A DNA stretch of 64,000 nt from Candidatus Melainabacteria bacterium SSGW_16. Its GTDB lineage: Bacteria > Cyanobacteriota > Vampirovibrionia > 2-02-FULL-35-15. Under the pieces are notes generated by a model. The model made no database searches. It saw only the letters and a list, made by a program, of their open reading frames with translations, and was not told the origin of the DNA. The DNA lies in NCBI GenBank assembly GCA_004769085.1, contig DUDS01000032.1, positions 108,567-172,566 of the forward strand. Reading direction: 5' to 3'. Position numbers and translations under genes: made by a program. Each line of letters begins with the position of its first letter. Within the stretch, counting starts at the first letter, position 1. Positions 49,932 through 60,346 of the stretch are shown here, piece after piece.

Positions 49932-51953
49932 ATGGAAAGCCGTGGCATATGGTGGAATATTCATGATATTCCAAATTACAAAACTATTTTCTATAGTCTG
50001 TTTTTAATATCACTAGGTATTTTTATATATGGTTTCTATCTGAAAATAAAAAAGTGGTCCTGTGGTAAGCCATATAATAAATTCCAGGATCTAAATAACA
50101 GCATAAAAATTATGTTTGCAGGCAGCTTTCTCCACAAAGGATGGGGAAAACAAAAAATGCCTGTTATTGCCCATATGCTTATCTTTTACGGATTTTTTAT
50201 CCTCTGGATTGGAACAGATATTCTTACTGTACAGGAAAGAATGCCAGAGTATTTTTTTGAAGGAGCTTTTTACAAAACATATTCTTTCTGTATGGATTTA
50301 GCAGGATTATTAATGCTTATAGGATTATTGTATTTTGCTTATCTCAGATACATTAAAAAACCTGAAAGACTTGATAATAACCAGAAGGACTGGCTTCAGC
50401 TCGTATACCTTATATTATTTGTTGTTCTTGGTTTTTTGATTGAAGGGATCAGGCAGGCTGCAACAAACCATATTGAACCGTATGCATTTGTTGGTTCAGC
50501 AATTGCTCTTTTAATTAACAATATCCCGCTTCAGACACTTAGACCAATCCATGCATTCCTGTGGTGGCTACATTCGGTTCAAACATTTGCATTCATTGCA
50601 CTTATACCATTTACAAAGTTCAGTCACATGTTCGTAGTACCAGCTAATTTATTTTTTGCAGGCTCAAGCCAGAAAGGTACACTCAGCACACCATTTAATC
50701 TTTCAGAGATTCTGGCAATGGAAAATCCTCCCGATGATTTTGCACAAACAGTAAATAAAATCGAGGATTTTTCATGGAAAGATCTTATGGATCTCGATAC
50801 ATGTACAGCATGTGGAAAATGCCAGGAAGTTTGTCCTGCTACAAATTCTGAAAAACCTCTTTCTCCGAAATGGCTAATTATGGATTTAAAACAGATCCTT
50901 TATAATAAACCTCTTTTTGAACATAAATACAAAGGTACTACAACCAGCAGTCCAGGAGAAAACATAACAGATTTTATTTCAAAGGAAACACTATGGTCAT
51001 GCACTACATGTAACGCATGCGTGGAAGCTTGTCCTGTCGGAATTAATCAGCTCTCAAAAATTGTAGATTTAAGGAGGACTTTAATTGCTGAAAATAAAGC
51101 GCCAGCAAACCTATTAAACACATTAAAAAATATACGATCCCGGTTCAATCCATGGGGACAATCGCCGGATGACAGAGAAAAATGGACAGAAAACCTGGAT
51201 GTACCTAAAGTTACTAACACAGAAGACTATGAATATTTGTACTGGGTAGGTTGTGCCGGTGCATATGATTCAAGAAATCAGAACATTGCAAAGACAATGG
51301 TCTCATTGTTAAAAAAAGCAAACATAAAATTTGCAATCCTTGGGAAAAAAGAAAAATGTACCGGTGACCCTGCACGACGTGCAGGAGATGAAGGACTTTT
51401 TCAGGAACTTGCAATTGAAAATATTGAAACATTTAAATCACATAATATAAAAAAGATTATCACTCATTGTCCGCACTGTTTTAACACATTTAAAAACGAG
51501 TACCCACAGCTTGGTTTAAAAGATGTAGCAGTATTTCATCATACTGAAGTCCTGTGGGATTTGATAAAAAACGGACAATTAACAATGAACAAAGAAGTAA
51601 AAGAACAAATTACTTACCATGACTCGTGCTACCTTGGTAGGCATAATAATCAGTATGATGCACCTAGAAACATCTTGAATAAATTGCCTGGTATATCTTA
51701 TATTGAAATGAAAAACTCACGTGAACAGGGAACCTGCTGTGGTGGTGGTGGTTCACAACTCTGGTTTGAAGCACCAGGAAAACAAATTAATGTTATGAGA
51801 TTAAATGAAATAAAAGAAAGTGGTGCAAAAACCGCTGCAAGCGCATGTCCATTCTGTACAATTATGCTTGAGACTGCAAAAACACTTGACAAGTCTGAAA
51901 GCCCAGTAACCATACAGGATATAAGCGAAATAGTTGCAAAATCGGTATTTTAG
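49932..51953 (+). CDS. Membrane Fe-S oxidoreductase (HdrD/GlpC-like)
   Basis: The N-terminal 250 residues have five to six transmembrane helices of the nitrate-reductase-gamma (heme b) type. Two 4Fe-4S motifs follow (CTACGKCQEVCPA, CTTCNACVEACPVG). The C-terminal half carries two CCG domains (GCAGAYDSRNQN onward, and TCCGGGGSQLWFE), as in heterodisulfide reductase subunit D and glycolate/lactate dehydrogenase Fe-S subunits. It should move electrons between the quinone pool and a thiol/disulfide or unknown donor. No flavoprotein partner lies adjacent. ATG 49932 is chosen; TTG 49914 is an alternative. Confidence 0.9.
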   Translation: MESRGIWWNIHDIPNYKTIFYSLFLISLGIFIYGFYLKIKKWSCGKPYNKFQDLNNSIKIMFAGSFLHKGWGKQKMPVIAHMLIFYGFFILWIGTDILTVQERMPEYFFEGAFYKTYSFCMDLAGLLMLIGLLYFAYLRYIKKPERLDNNQKDWLQLVYLILFVVLGFLIEGIRQAATNHIEPYAFVGSAIALLINNIPLQTLRPIHAFLWWLHSVQTFAFIALIPFTKFSHMFVVPANLFFAGSSQKGTLSTPFNLSEILAMENPPDDFAQTVNKIEDFSWKDLMDLDTCTACGKCQEVCPATNSEKPLSPKWLIMDLKQILYNKPLFEHKYKGTTTSSPGENITDFISKETLWSCTTCNACVEACPVGINQLSKIVDLRRTLIAENKAPANLLNTLKNIRSRFNPWGQSPDDREKWTENLDVPKVTNTEDYEYLYWVGCAGAYDSRNQNIAKTMVSLLKKANIKFAILGKKEKCTGDPARRAGDEGLFQELAIENIETFKSHNIKKIITHCPHCFNTFKNEYPQLGLKDVAVFHHTEVLWDLIKNGQLTMNKEVKEQITYHDSCYLGRHNNQYDAPRNILNKLPGISYIEMKNSREQGTCCGGGGSQLWFEAPGKQINVMRLNEIKESGAKTAASACPFCTIMLETAKTLDKSESPVTIQDISEIVAKSVF

Positions 51954-52074
51954 AAGTGTTTTTTTAATATTTTTCCATCATTATAAAGATAATCAGCACG
52001 AAAGTAAAAATAAAATGTGCAGAAATGGTATATAAATTATAAATCGCCATAATTAATTTTGCGTCAGTTAATTT

Positions 52075-52719
52075 ATGTTTTCATTCACAGATTTAATATT
52101 TTTAATCATTGTAATAGTAGTACTTATAGCTGTTGTACTGGTCATCATAAACAGATTTTTTCCTGTAAAAATTCAGGTAACAAAAACTCCTGAGAGTGTT
52201 CTGAAAGGAATAGATCAGGAAACCTTATGGAAAGCTCTAAACATGCAGATAGTAAAACTCCATGACACAGGTGAGTATGCTGCAGCTACAGAAGTTGCTG
52301 AAGAAGCATTAAAAGCAGCAACACAAATGTATGGTCCAAATCATTCGCAAACTGCAATTTCAATGAATAACCTAGCAGCAATATATCAGGGACAAGGGAG
52401 ACTTCCTGAAGCAGAAGAACTTTATAAACAGGCAATGACAATATGGGAAAAATCAGTCGGGAAAAACAGCTATGAGGTTGCTTCATGTATGAATAATCTG
52501 GCTGATGTATACTCAGCACAACGAAATTATAAAGATAGTGAAAATTTATTTAAATCAGCTCTTGCGATTCTTGAGAAGCTATATGGTAAAGAGAATCTAA
52601 ATTTAATCACTGTTATGGAAAACATGGTTGATTTATACAAAAAAACAGGAAGTGCTGGTAAAGCAACTATTTTGGAAGAAAAAATAAGATTAATAAAGGC
52701 AAAAGCCAGTAAAAAGTAA
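52075..52719 (+). CDS. Membrane-anchored TPR protein, 214 aa
   Basis: An N-terminal helix (LIFLIIVIVVLIAVVLVII) anchors a chain with three to four TPR units (SMNNLAAIYQGQGRLPEAEE; CMNNLADVYSAQRNYKDSEN). The repeats are close in sequence to those of the TPR lipoprotein at 48978, so the two are paralogues. The next gene, HTTM, starts 20 bp after, so it is probably the same operon. Confidence 0.85.
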   Translation: MFSFTDLIFLIIVIVVLIAVVLVIINRFFPVKIQVTKTPESVLKGIDQETLWKALNMQIVKLHDTGEYAAATEVAEEALKAATQMYGPNHSQTAISMNNLAAIYQGQGRLPEAEELYKQAMTIWEKSVGKNSYEVASCMNNLADVYSAQRNYKDSENLFKSALAILEKLYGKENLNLITVMENMVDLYKKTGSAGKATILEEKIRLIKAKASKK

Positions 52720-52739
52720 GTTCGTTTTATATTTATTCA

Positions 52740-54917
52740 ATGCCAGATCTAGCAAAAAACATGAATACTGAAACAGGGATCCTGATATTTATAATATTCT
52801 TGCTGTTTATTCTTTATGCAATATATAGTAATGAACAAAATAAATCATCTGTAGCAAAAGCGGTAAGAAATGTGTTCAGCATTGATTTGAGATCGCTTGC
52901 TTTATTCAGAGTTTGTCTTGCATTGTTGCTTTTATTTGATCTGATCTTCCGTGGATTTGATCTGGTGGATTTCTATACAGATAGTGGTGTCCTGCCAAGG
53001 GCACTTGCACTTAAATTTCTAAATCTTGGTGAAATATCGTTTCATATGATGAGTGGCACAAAGGAAGTTCAGGCAATTTTATTTATAATTAATGGAATTT
53101 TTATAATACAGCTTCTTTTAGGCTACAAAACCAGGCTTGCAACTATTTTATGTTATATCTTTTTTATATCTCTTGACTACAGAAATTATTACCAGGCATT
53201 TGACGGTGGGGATTCACTTGTAAGGGTTACTTTATTCTGGTCAATGTTTCTTCCACTGGGCGCTTATTATTCAATTGACAGTGCATTAAATAATTCAGAT
53301 ACAGAAACACCAAAACAAATTTTCTCAACAGGAACATGTGCATTCTATGCACAGTTTTTCTTTCTTTTATGGTTTAGCGTTGCTCATAAAATGAAAGACA
53401 CTTTCTGGGCTAATTACACTGTTCTGTACTACCAGCTTCATGTGCTTCCTTACGTAAGTGAATTTGGCCAACACTTGCTTAAAATACCAAAAGAAAAACT
53501 TGAGCTTTTTACAAAATCTATAGTTCAGTACGAAATATGGGGGCCTGTTCTTTTACTTTCTCCAATAAAGACAGAAGCCATCAGAATATTTGCAATAGCT
53601 GGTTTTTTACTCATGTTTATAATGTTTGGTTTAAGTTTTACACTGGGCATATTTCCTTTTATATGTGTAATCACTGTGCTTCCATTTATTCCATCATGTT
53701 TTTGGAAAAAAATACTTCCGGCATTTAAAACACCACAAAGGCTGAACTTCAGGATTTACTATGACGGTGAATGTGGTTTTTGCAAGAAAATGGTTTTAAT
53801 ATTAAAAAATCTCCTTTTAATTCCTGAAACAAAAATTATGCCAGCCCAGGATGATCCTTCAGTAAAAAAAGATATGGAAGAAAAAAATACCTGGGTTGTT
53901 ATTGATTCCACTGATATCAGATACTTTAAATTTGATGCATTTATAAAATTAATTCAAGTTTCTCATATATTTTCAATTTTTTCATTTGTACTCAGATTAA
54001 GCCCAATATATGAATTAGGGGGTTTTATATATGAAAAAGTTTCAAATAACAGAAAACTGGCATCAAAACTGACTTCATTTTTATCTTACCGCCCCACATG
54101 GATAAATCTTACCGAAGTTGAAAATATTATTGTTTTGTTTTTTATAATCTATGTATTTAACTGGAACCTCGGAGGAGTGGATCAAAAGTACAGACTATCT
54201 AATGATATTAGGTGGATAGGAGGTACAACAGGGCTCGTACAGGCATGGAATATGGCAATTACCACTTCAAGTAACTGGTATATATTTCCAGGCAAGCTAA
54301 GAGATGGATCAGAAACAGACTTATTTTACGATGACGGAAGAAAAGTCAGCTGGAAAATGCCAAAAACGCCATCTGGTACCTTTAAAAGCAGGCTATGGCA
54401 GGATTTTATAAACATACAATTTACACGTTTTGCAGACGTGCCAACTTTGAGTACCTTAGCAAATTATTATTGCAGAAAGTGGAATTCCACTCATACAGGA
54501 AATAAGCAGCTTGAAAAAGTCTCATTTTATGCAATGAGAGTAAAAACACTCCCTGGCTACAAATTAAGTGAGCCTGAAAAGATATTAAAATGGAAACAAT
54601 ACTGCAGTCATAAAGAAATGCCTGTCGAAGATAAAATAAGAGAAATAGAAGAAGATTTTTCTGAAGATAAAATATTTGCCATCAGTGAATTATGGAAAGC
54701 AGGAGATGAATATACAGCAAAATCAAGGTTTGAAGATGCAGACAAATTATATATGAGATCAATTGAGCTTGACAGAGAGCTGTATGGTCCAAATAATCCT
54801 TCACTAATTAAAGCATTGGAGCATTTACATTCTCTATATAATTATCAAAACAGGTTTGACAAAGCAAAGGAAATAAAAAAATATCTGGATGAAATGAAAG
54901 CTGCAGGTAATAAATAA
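52740..54917 (+). CDS. HTTM-domain membrane protein with DCC thiol motif and TPR-like tail
   Basis: Residues about 45-320 form an HTTM domain (vitamin-K-gamma-carboxylase-like; SIDLRSLALFRVCLALLLLF, then FYTDSGVLPR). A DCC/DUF393 domain follows (YYDGECGFCKKMVLILKN, with Cys345 and Cys348), a thiol-disulfide-type site. Further helices and a soluble part follow. The last 60 residues resemble a TPR unit (FEDADKLYMRSIELDRELYG). The stop codon overlaps the ATG of the second HTTM gene by 1 bp. It is probably a membrane enzyme acting on lipids, quinones or proteins; the actual reaction is unknown. Confidence 0.8.
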   Translation: MPDLAKNMNTETGILIFIIFLLFILYAIYSNEQNKSSVAKAVRNVFSIDLRSLALFRVCLALLLLFDLIFRGFDLVDFYTDSGVLPRALALKFLNLGEISFHMMSGTKEVQAILFIINGIFIIQLLLGYKTRLATILCYIFFISLDYRNYYQAFDGGDSLVRVTLFWSMFLPLGAYYSIDSALNNSDTETPKQIFSTGTCAFYAQFFFLLWFSVAHKMKDTFWANYTVLYYQLHVLPYVSEFGQHLLKIPKEKLELFTKSIVQYEIWGPVLLLSPIKTEAIRIFAIAGFLLMFIMFGLSFTLGIFPFICVITVLPFIPSCFWKKILPAFKTPQRLNFRIYYDGECGFCKKMVLILKNLLLIPETKIMPAQDDPSVKKDMEEKNTWVVIDSTDIRYFKFDAFIKLIQVSHIFSIFSFVLRLSPIYELGGFIYEKVSNNRKLASKLTSFLSYRPTWINLTEVENIIVLFFIIYVFNWNLGGVDQKYRLSNDIRWIGGTTGLVQAWNMAITTSSNWYIFPGKLRDGSETDLFYDDGRKVSWKMPKTPSGTFKSRLWQDFINIQFTRFADVPTLSTLANYYCRKWNSTHTGNKQLEKVSFYAMRVKTLPGYKLSEPEKILKWKQYCSHKEMPVEDKIREIEEDFSEDKIFAISELWKAGDEYTAKSRFEDADKLYMRSIELDRELYGPNNPSLIKALEHLHSLYNYQNRFDKAKEIKKYLDEMKAAGNK

Positions 54918-56701
54918 TGGAACAGCCAGCAGCTACAGTTGAAATCAGTAAAAAAAAGATATTCGATCTTAAAGAAATCTTTGGTATAGATATAAGATCT
55001 CTGGCTCTTTTTCGTATAGCACTGGCATTACTAATCATCTTTGACTTATACTTTCGTCTTCCTGATTTAGAAGTTTTCTATACCGATGAGGGGATTTTAC
55101 CCAGAAGTTTTGCTTTTTATTCGTTCATATTCCACCCTTTTGGAACTTCAATTCATCATATGAGTGGTAATTATGCAGTACAGTTAATTTTATTTTTTAT
55201 ATCGTTTGTTCTGGCACTTTTATTACTTATAGGATACAGAACAAGGCTTGTTACATTTTTATCATGGTTTATGCTGATTTCTCTTCACATGAGAAACGAA
55301 TTTTTGCTCACTGGTGGAGACTTTGTGCTGAGGTTAATGCTGTTCTGGAGTTTGTTTTTACCTCTGGGAGCATGTTATTCAGTTGACAGCGCACTAAACT
55401 CTAACAAAGAAAATAAACCTACACACCTTTTAAGTTTTGGTACGTTAGCGCTTCTGATGCAAAGTTGTTATATATATTGGTTTTCTGTTTGCTGGAAGTT
55501 AAAAACCCCTGAGTGGATAAATGGTACTGCAGTTTACTATGCATTCAGTGAGGAACATTATGCAAAACCATTTGCAATGGCAATGCTTAATTTACCAATG
55601 GAATATCTTAAATTTCTTAATGATTTCATGATCTGGGTTGAATTAATAGCACCTTTCCTATTATTTTTTCCATTGCATAATGGACCTGTAAGAACCATTA
55701 TGATCTTTTCCCTTGCAACACTCCAGACATTGTTTATGATCTCATTTGAGGTAGGATTTTTCCCTTGGAGTAATTGCGCTGCTCTTTTACCATTCATTCC
55801 AAGCTGGTTATGGGGGAAAATATTTTCACGGCTGAAGACAAATGAAAGATTAAATCTGAAAATATATTATAATTCTGCGAATAATCTTAGTGAGAAATTT
55901 GTATTGATTTTAAAAACATTTTTGTTATTGCCTGAGACTAATATAATTCCACATGAAGAAACACAAAAGAATAATGAAATTACCCTCATTGATCATAATG
56001 GAAACAAATATACCGGAAGTAAAGCATTTTATTCAATTTTTAAGCATTCTCCATTGTTGTCACCAGTTTCATCTATATTAAATTTTCTGAACATTGGGGA
56101 ATTTGCTTTTTATGCATATAAAACACTTTTAAATTCTCCAAAACTAAATTTATTTTTTTCAAATGCTCTCACTGTTCGTCCACTAAACCTCAAGACATCC
56201 AGACTTACGAATATAATCGTGATATTTTTCCTGTTATACGTGACATTCTGGAATTATGGACAGTGGGATTCAAAATATATGATCCCTGACAAATATAAAT
56301 GGATAGCAACAACACTTGTAATAGATCAGGCATGGGCTATGTTTACACCTATCTCAAGAGCTGGGTACTGGTTTACAATTCCCGGTAAGCTTAAAGATGG
56401 AAGTTCTGTTGATCTTTTTAAAGATGGAGGGAAAGTCAGCTGGAAAAAGCCAAAAATTCCATCATCAATATATAAAAATCGTTACTGGGCTGCTTACATA
56501 ATAAATCTCTACTCATTGGGCAGATATGCATCTCATTTACCATACTACGGGAGCTATCTTTGCAAAACATGGAACAGGAGCCATAGTGATGAAAAGAAGC
56601 TTACAGAATTAAAGATGTATATATTTACCGAAGTAACTGCACCAAAAGGCGAGAAATCACCAGTTACCAAAAGACTGATCTGGAAACAAAGATGTGATTA
56701 A
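54917..56701 (+). CDS. Second HTTM protein with degenerate DCC region
   Basis: Paralogue of the preceding gene: GIDIRSLALFRIALALLIIF and FYTDEGILPRSFAF match the HTTM start. Where the neighbour has YYDGECGFCKKMVLILK this one has YYNSANNLSEKFVLILK, so both active cysteines and the D-G are gone, but the flanking helix remains. The C-terminal TPR-like part is absent (594 against 725 residues). Translation is coupled to the first gene (1-bp overlap). The pair may act as a heterodimer with one active and one inactive subunit. Confidence 0.8.
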   Translation: MEQPAATVEISKKKIFDLKEIFGIDIRSLALFRIALALLIIFDLYFRLPDLEVFYTDEGILPRSFAFYSFIFHPFGTSIHHMSGNYAVQLILFFISFVLALLLLIGYRTRLVTFLSWFMLISLHMRNEFLLTGGDFVLRLMLFWSLFLPLGACYSVDSALNSNKENKPTHLLSFGTLALLMQSCYIYWFSVCWKLKTPEWINGTAVYYAFSEEHYAKPFAMAMLNLPMEYLKFLNDFMIWVELIAPFLLFFPLHNGPVRTIMIFSLATLQTLFMISFEVGFFPWSNCAALLPFIPSWLWGKIFSRLKTNERLNLKIYYNSANNLSEKFVLILKTFLLLPETNIIPHEETQKNNEITLIDHNGNKYTGSKAFYSIFKHSPLLSPVSSILNFLNIGEFAFYAYKTLLNSPKLNLFFSNALTVRPLNLKTSRLTNIIVIFFLLYVTFWNYGQWDSKYMIPDKYKWIATTLVIDQAWAMFTPISRAGYWFTIPGKLKDGSSVDLFKDGGKVSWKKPKIPSSIYKNRYWAAYIINLYSLGRYASHLPYYGSYLCKTWNRSHSDEKKLTELKMYIFTEVTAPKGEKSPVTKRLIWKQRCD

Positions 56702-59397
56702 GCAGTTGTGTATAATTTTTTATTTTTTATTCTTGCCTGAGCTGCAGAAAGTCTTGCAACAGGAATTCTGTATGGTGAACAGCTCACATAATCAAGATTA
56801 ATTTCTTCAGCATAGGAAATGGATCTAGGCTCACCGCCATGCTCACCACAAATACCTATTTTCAAAGATGGTTTTCTTTTTCGTCCTTCTTCAACAGCAA
56901 TTTTCATTAATCGCCCTACTCCTTTTATATCAAGCACCTCAAAAGGATTCTCATTAAGTATTTTTTCCGTTAAATAAACTGACAAAAAGTTGCTTTCAGC
57001 ATCATCACGACTATATGCATATGTCATCTGGGTTAAATCATTTGTACCAAAACTAAAGAATTCAGCATGTTCAGCTATGTCATAAGCAGTAAGCGCAGCT
57101 CTTGGAACTTCAATCATTGTGCCAAATTTATAATTTACCTGCAGATTATATTTTCTCATTACTTCTTTTGCAGTATCTTCGAGATGATTTTTGACTACTT
57201 TAAGTTCATTTGCCTCTCCGATAAGTGGAATCATTACCTCCACATTCACATCAATCCCGTCTTTGATAAGTTCACATGCGGCTTCAAATATTGCCTGAAC
57301 CTGCATTTTATTTATCTCAGGATAAGAAATACCAAGCCTGCAGCCACGTAAACCCATCATTGGGTTAGTTTCCCTTAATTGTTTAACTTTCCTTAGTAAA
57401 GTTTCTTCTTTATCTGTATCAAGTTTCTTTGCTTTTCTTTCAGATATCTCTGAGACCAGCTCATCATGTTTTGGAAGAAATTCATGTAATGGTGGATCCA
57501 ACAGCCTGATTGTAACCGGAAGATTTTTCATTATTCTGAATATTTCCTTAAAGTCATGTTTTTGAAATGGTTTAAGTTTATTTAAAGCCTCTTCTCTTTC
57601 ATTTACTGTTGTAGCCATAATCATCTTTTGTACCCATGGTAATCTTTCCTGTTGCATAAACATATGTTCTGTTCTGCAAAGTCCAATCCCACAAGCACCG
57701 AATTCTATTGCCCTTGTTGCATCTTCAGGAGTATCAGCGTTTGCTCTAACACCTAGTCTTTTTATTTCATCAGCCCATTTGAGAAGAATTTTTAATTCCT
57801 CACTGACCTTTGGCTCCTGTGTTTTAATCTCACCCCTAAATACCTGTCCGGTAGTACCGTCAATTGAGATAAGATCACCTTTCTTAAGGTTATGACCATT
57901 GCAGTTAATCAATTCATTCTCAAGATCTATTTTTAGCATTTCACAGCCCACAACACACGGTTTACCCATACCTCTTGCAACCACTGCAGCATGACTAGTC
58001 ATCCCTCCACGGCTGGTTAAAATCCCCTGGGCAGAGGCTATTCCGTGAATATCATCAGGACATGTTTCTATTCTTACAAGGATAATTTTCTGACCGGACT
58101 GGAAAAGTTTTTCAGATTCATCCGGATCAAAAACAATTTTTCCTATTGCTGCTCCAGGTGATGCATTTAACCCGGTTGTTAAAAGCCTTCCCTCATTCTG
58201 AGCAGTTTCTTTTGCCTTAATATCAAAACTTCTGAGTAAAAACTGGTTCAGCAATAAAGGATCAATTCTGCTAATTGCTTCTTCTTTTGTAAGAATATTA
58301 GTATTTGCAAAATCAACTGCAATTTTTACTGCAGCCTGTGCTGTCCTTTTTGCAATTCTTGTCTGAAGCACCCATAGTTTTCCTGACTCAACAGTAAATT
58401 CAATATCCTGAACATCTTTATAATAAGATTCAAGTTTTTTTGCACAATCAACAAACTGCCTGTAAACGGCAGGCATATCTTTTTTCATCTGTGCAATAGG
58501 TAATGGGGTTCTTATACCGCTTACAACATCTTCTCCCTGAGCACATATAAGATATTCACCATATATTTGAGGTTCTCCATTAGCAGGATTTCGGGTGAAA
58601 GCAACCCCTGTTGCTGAATCATTATCCATATTTCCAAAAACCATAGACTGAATGTTAACTGCTGTTCCTATATCATCAGGAATCCTGTTCAGCTTTCTGT
58701 AATATTTAGCTCGCGGATTATTCCATGATTTAAACACAGCTTCAACAGCAAGTCTGAGCTGCACATTTATATCCTGGATAAAGTCTTTTCCTGTTTTCTC
58801 TTTTACAATTCTTTTATAATTTTCAATCACATCTTTAAGCATAGAAACATTTAAGTCAATATCTGAATTTGCTTTGTTTTTTTCTTTTATCTTTCTTAAA
58901 ACATTTTCAAAATTTTCTTTGGGGATCCCAAGAACAATGTCACTAAACATCTGAATAAACCTTCTGTAGCTGTCAAGTGCAAATCTTTCATTTGAAGTAA
59001 GCTGTATAAGTCCGTTAAGTGTTTCATCATTTAACCCAAGATTTAAAATAGTATCCATCATTCCTGGCATTGAAAACCTGGAGCCGGATCTCACAGAAAC
59101 TAAAAGCGGATTTGAAGCATTCCCAAATCTTCTACCAATGATACTTTCAATAACTGATAATTTCTCAAATACTTCTTCCATAAGTCTTTCCGGAAGATGA
59201 TTCTCGCTATTCATAAAATCAACACAAGCTTTTGTATTAATAGTAAGCCCAGGCGGCACATTTATACCTGCATTAGTCATTTGAGCCAGACCTGCTCCTT
59301 TACCACCAAGATACTCACGCATAAGTAAATCATCACCATGAAGCACTTTATATGCTTCACTAAATAAAACTACTTTTCCGTTTTTCTGCATTACCAA
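56698..59397 (-). CDS. ppdK: Pyruvate phosphate dikinase
   Basis: Converts pyruvate, ATP and phosphate to PEP, AMP and PPi (or reverse). The N-terminal ATP-grasp part includes REYLGGKGAGLAQMTNAG and SVRSGSRFSMPGMMDTILNL; the phosphohistidine motif is GGMTSHAAVVARGMGKPCVV; the C-terminal PEP domain ends in GICGEHGGEPRSI. At 899 residues the length is normal. TTG 59397 fits GAGGG 6 bp upstream; ATG 59391 is an alternative. Its regulator gene lies 58 bp upstream. It converges with the HTTM gene (4-bp stop overlap). Confidence 0.96.
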   Translation of the reverse strand: MVMQKNGKVVLFSEAYKVLHGDDLLMREYLGGKGAGLAQMTNAGINVPPGLTINTKACVDFMNSENHLPERLMEEVFEKLSVIESIIGRRFGNASNPLLVSVRSGSRFSMPGMMDTILNLGLNDETLNGLIQLTSNERFALDSYRRFIQMFSDIVLGIPKENFENVLRKIKEKNKANSDIDLNVSMLKDVIENYKRIVKEKTGKDFIQDINVQLRLAVEAVFKSWNNPRAKYYRKLNRIPDDIGTAVNIQSMVFGNMDNDSATGVAFTRNPANGEPQIYGEYLICAQGEDVVSGIRTPLPIAQMKKDMPAVYRQFVDCAKKLESYYKDVQDIEFTVESGKLWVLQTRIAKRTAQAAVKIAVDFANTNILTKEEAISRIDPLLLNQFLLRSFDIKAKETAQNEGRLLTTGLNASPGAAIGKIVFDPDESEKLFQSGQKIILVRIETCPDDIHGIASAQGILTSRGGMTSHAAVVARGMGKPCVVGCEMLKIDLENELINCNGHNLKKGDLISIDGTTGQVFRGEIKTQEPKVSEELKILLKWADEIKRLGVRANADTPEDATRAIEFGACGIGLCRTEHMFMQQERLPWVQKMIMATTVNEREEALNKLKPFQKHDFKEIFRIMKNLPVTIRLLDPPLHEFLPKHDELVSEISERKAKKLDTDKEETLLRKVKQLRETNPMMGLRGCRLGISYPEINKMQVQAIFEAACELIKDGIDVNVEVMIPLIGEANELKVVKNHLEDTAKEVMRKYNLQVNYKFGTMIEVPRAALTAYDIAEHAEFFSFGTNDLTQMTYAYSRDDAESNFLSVYLTEKILNENPFEVLDIKGVGRLMKIAVEEGRKRKPSLKIGICGEHGGEPRSISYAEEINLDYVSCSPYRIPVARLSAAQARIKNKKLYTTA

Positions 59398-59455
59398 AAT
59401 TATCCCTCAAATCATTCTATTCAGGGTGTTTAAAATCAGTTATTTTACAGACTGC

Positions 59456-60271
59456 TTACTTTTTAATATCAAGTTTCGAAACTATCTCAACCGCTGTCTC
59501 TTCTACAGCCCTATTTGTCATATCAACAATTCCGCATTTTAATTCTTTAAATATTTTCTTAGAATAATCAACTTCATGATTTATATGATCAAAATCACAA
59601 TATTCAGCAGTGTAATCCATCTGCAATGAATTAGCTCTTGTACTTCTGAATGATTGTAAAATAAGAGGATCACACAATAAACCTATAATTTTACTTGCCT
59701 GAACTTTACTTAACTGCTTAGGGAGATCTATTCCAAAAACAATTGGTACATTTGCAGCTTTTAGTCCATAATGCTGTGCCAGATACATACAGCTTGGGGT
59801 TTTACCTGTTCTTGAAACACCAACCAGAACCACGTCAGCATGTTCAATTTCACTTAGATTCTGACCATCATCATATTTAATAGCAAAGTGGATTGCATCC
59901 ATTCTATTAAAATACGACTGATCAACTTTAAGTCTTAGACCAGGCTCTCTTAGAGGAGGTGCATGTAGTATTCCTTCAAGTTTTCCGACAAGATCCCCAA
60001 GAACATCATATATAGGTATTGAATGCCTAAGTGATTCTTCAATTAAAGCCTGTCTTGCTTCAGGCAATACAAGAGTATAAACAATAATAGCCGGTAATTT
60101 AATTTCATTTAAAAAAAGTTCTTTAACCTGCTCAGCAGAACGGACTTTTGGCAGTCTCTGAATACTAACTTTTGTTCCATTAGTTCCCTTTTCAAACTGA
60201 CTAAGAGCAGACTTTGCAACAAGCTCAGCAGTTTCACCACTTGAATCAGATAAAGTATAAACAGTAAACAT
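59456..60271 (-). CDS. ppsR: PPDK regulatory protein (kinase/phosphorylase, DUF299)
   Basis: Switches PPDK or PEP synthase on and off by ADP-dependent phosphorylation and Pi-dependent dephosphorylation. The start MFTVYTLSDSSGETAELVAK and the P-loop-like GVSRTGKTPSCMYLA are the family signature. I use ATG 60271 because it begins at the conserved N-terminus; an in-frame ATG at 60319 would add a hydrophobic extension. The adjacency to ppdK on the same strand supports pairing. Confidence 0.93.
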   Translation of the reverse strand: MFTVYTLSDSSGETAELVAKSALSQFEKGTNGTKVSIQRLPKVRSAEQVKELFLNEIKLPAIIVYTLVLPEARQALIEESLRHSIPIYDVLGDLVGKLEGILHAPPLREPGLRLKVDQSYFNRMDAIHFAIKYDDGQNLSEIEHADVVLVGVSRTGKTPSCMYLAQHYGLKAANVPIVFGIDLPKQLSKVQASKIIGLLCDPLILQSFRSTRANSLQMDYTAEYCDFDHINHEVDYSKKIFKELKCGIVDMTNRAVEETAVEIVSKLDIKK

Positions 60272-60346
60272 AGCCTTTAAGGCATATTTTATTACAAAAA
60301 AGAAAATATAACATGTCAATAAATCAACCTGTCTAATATGGCTAGG

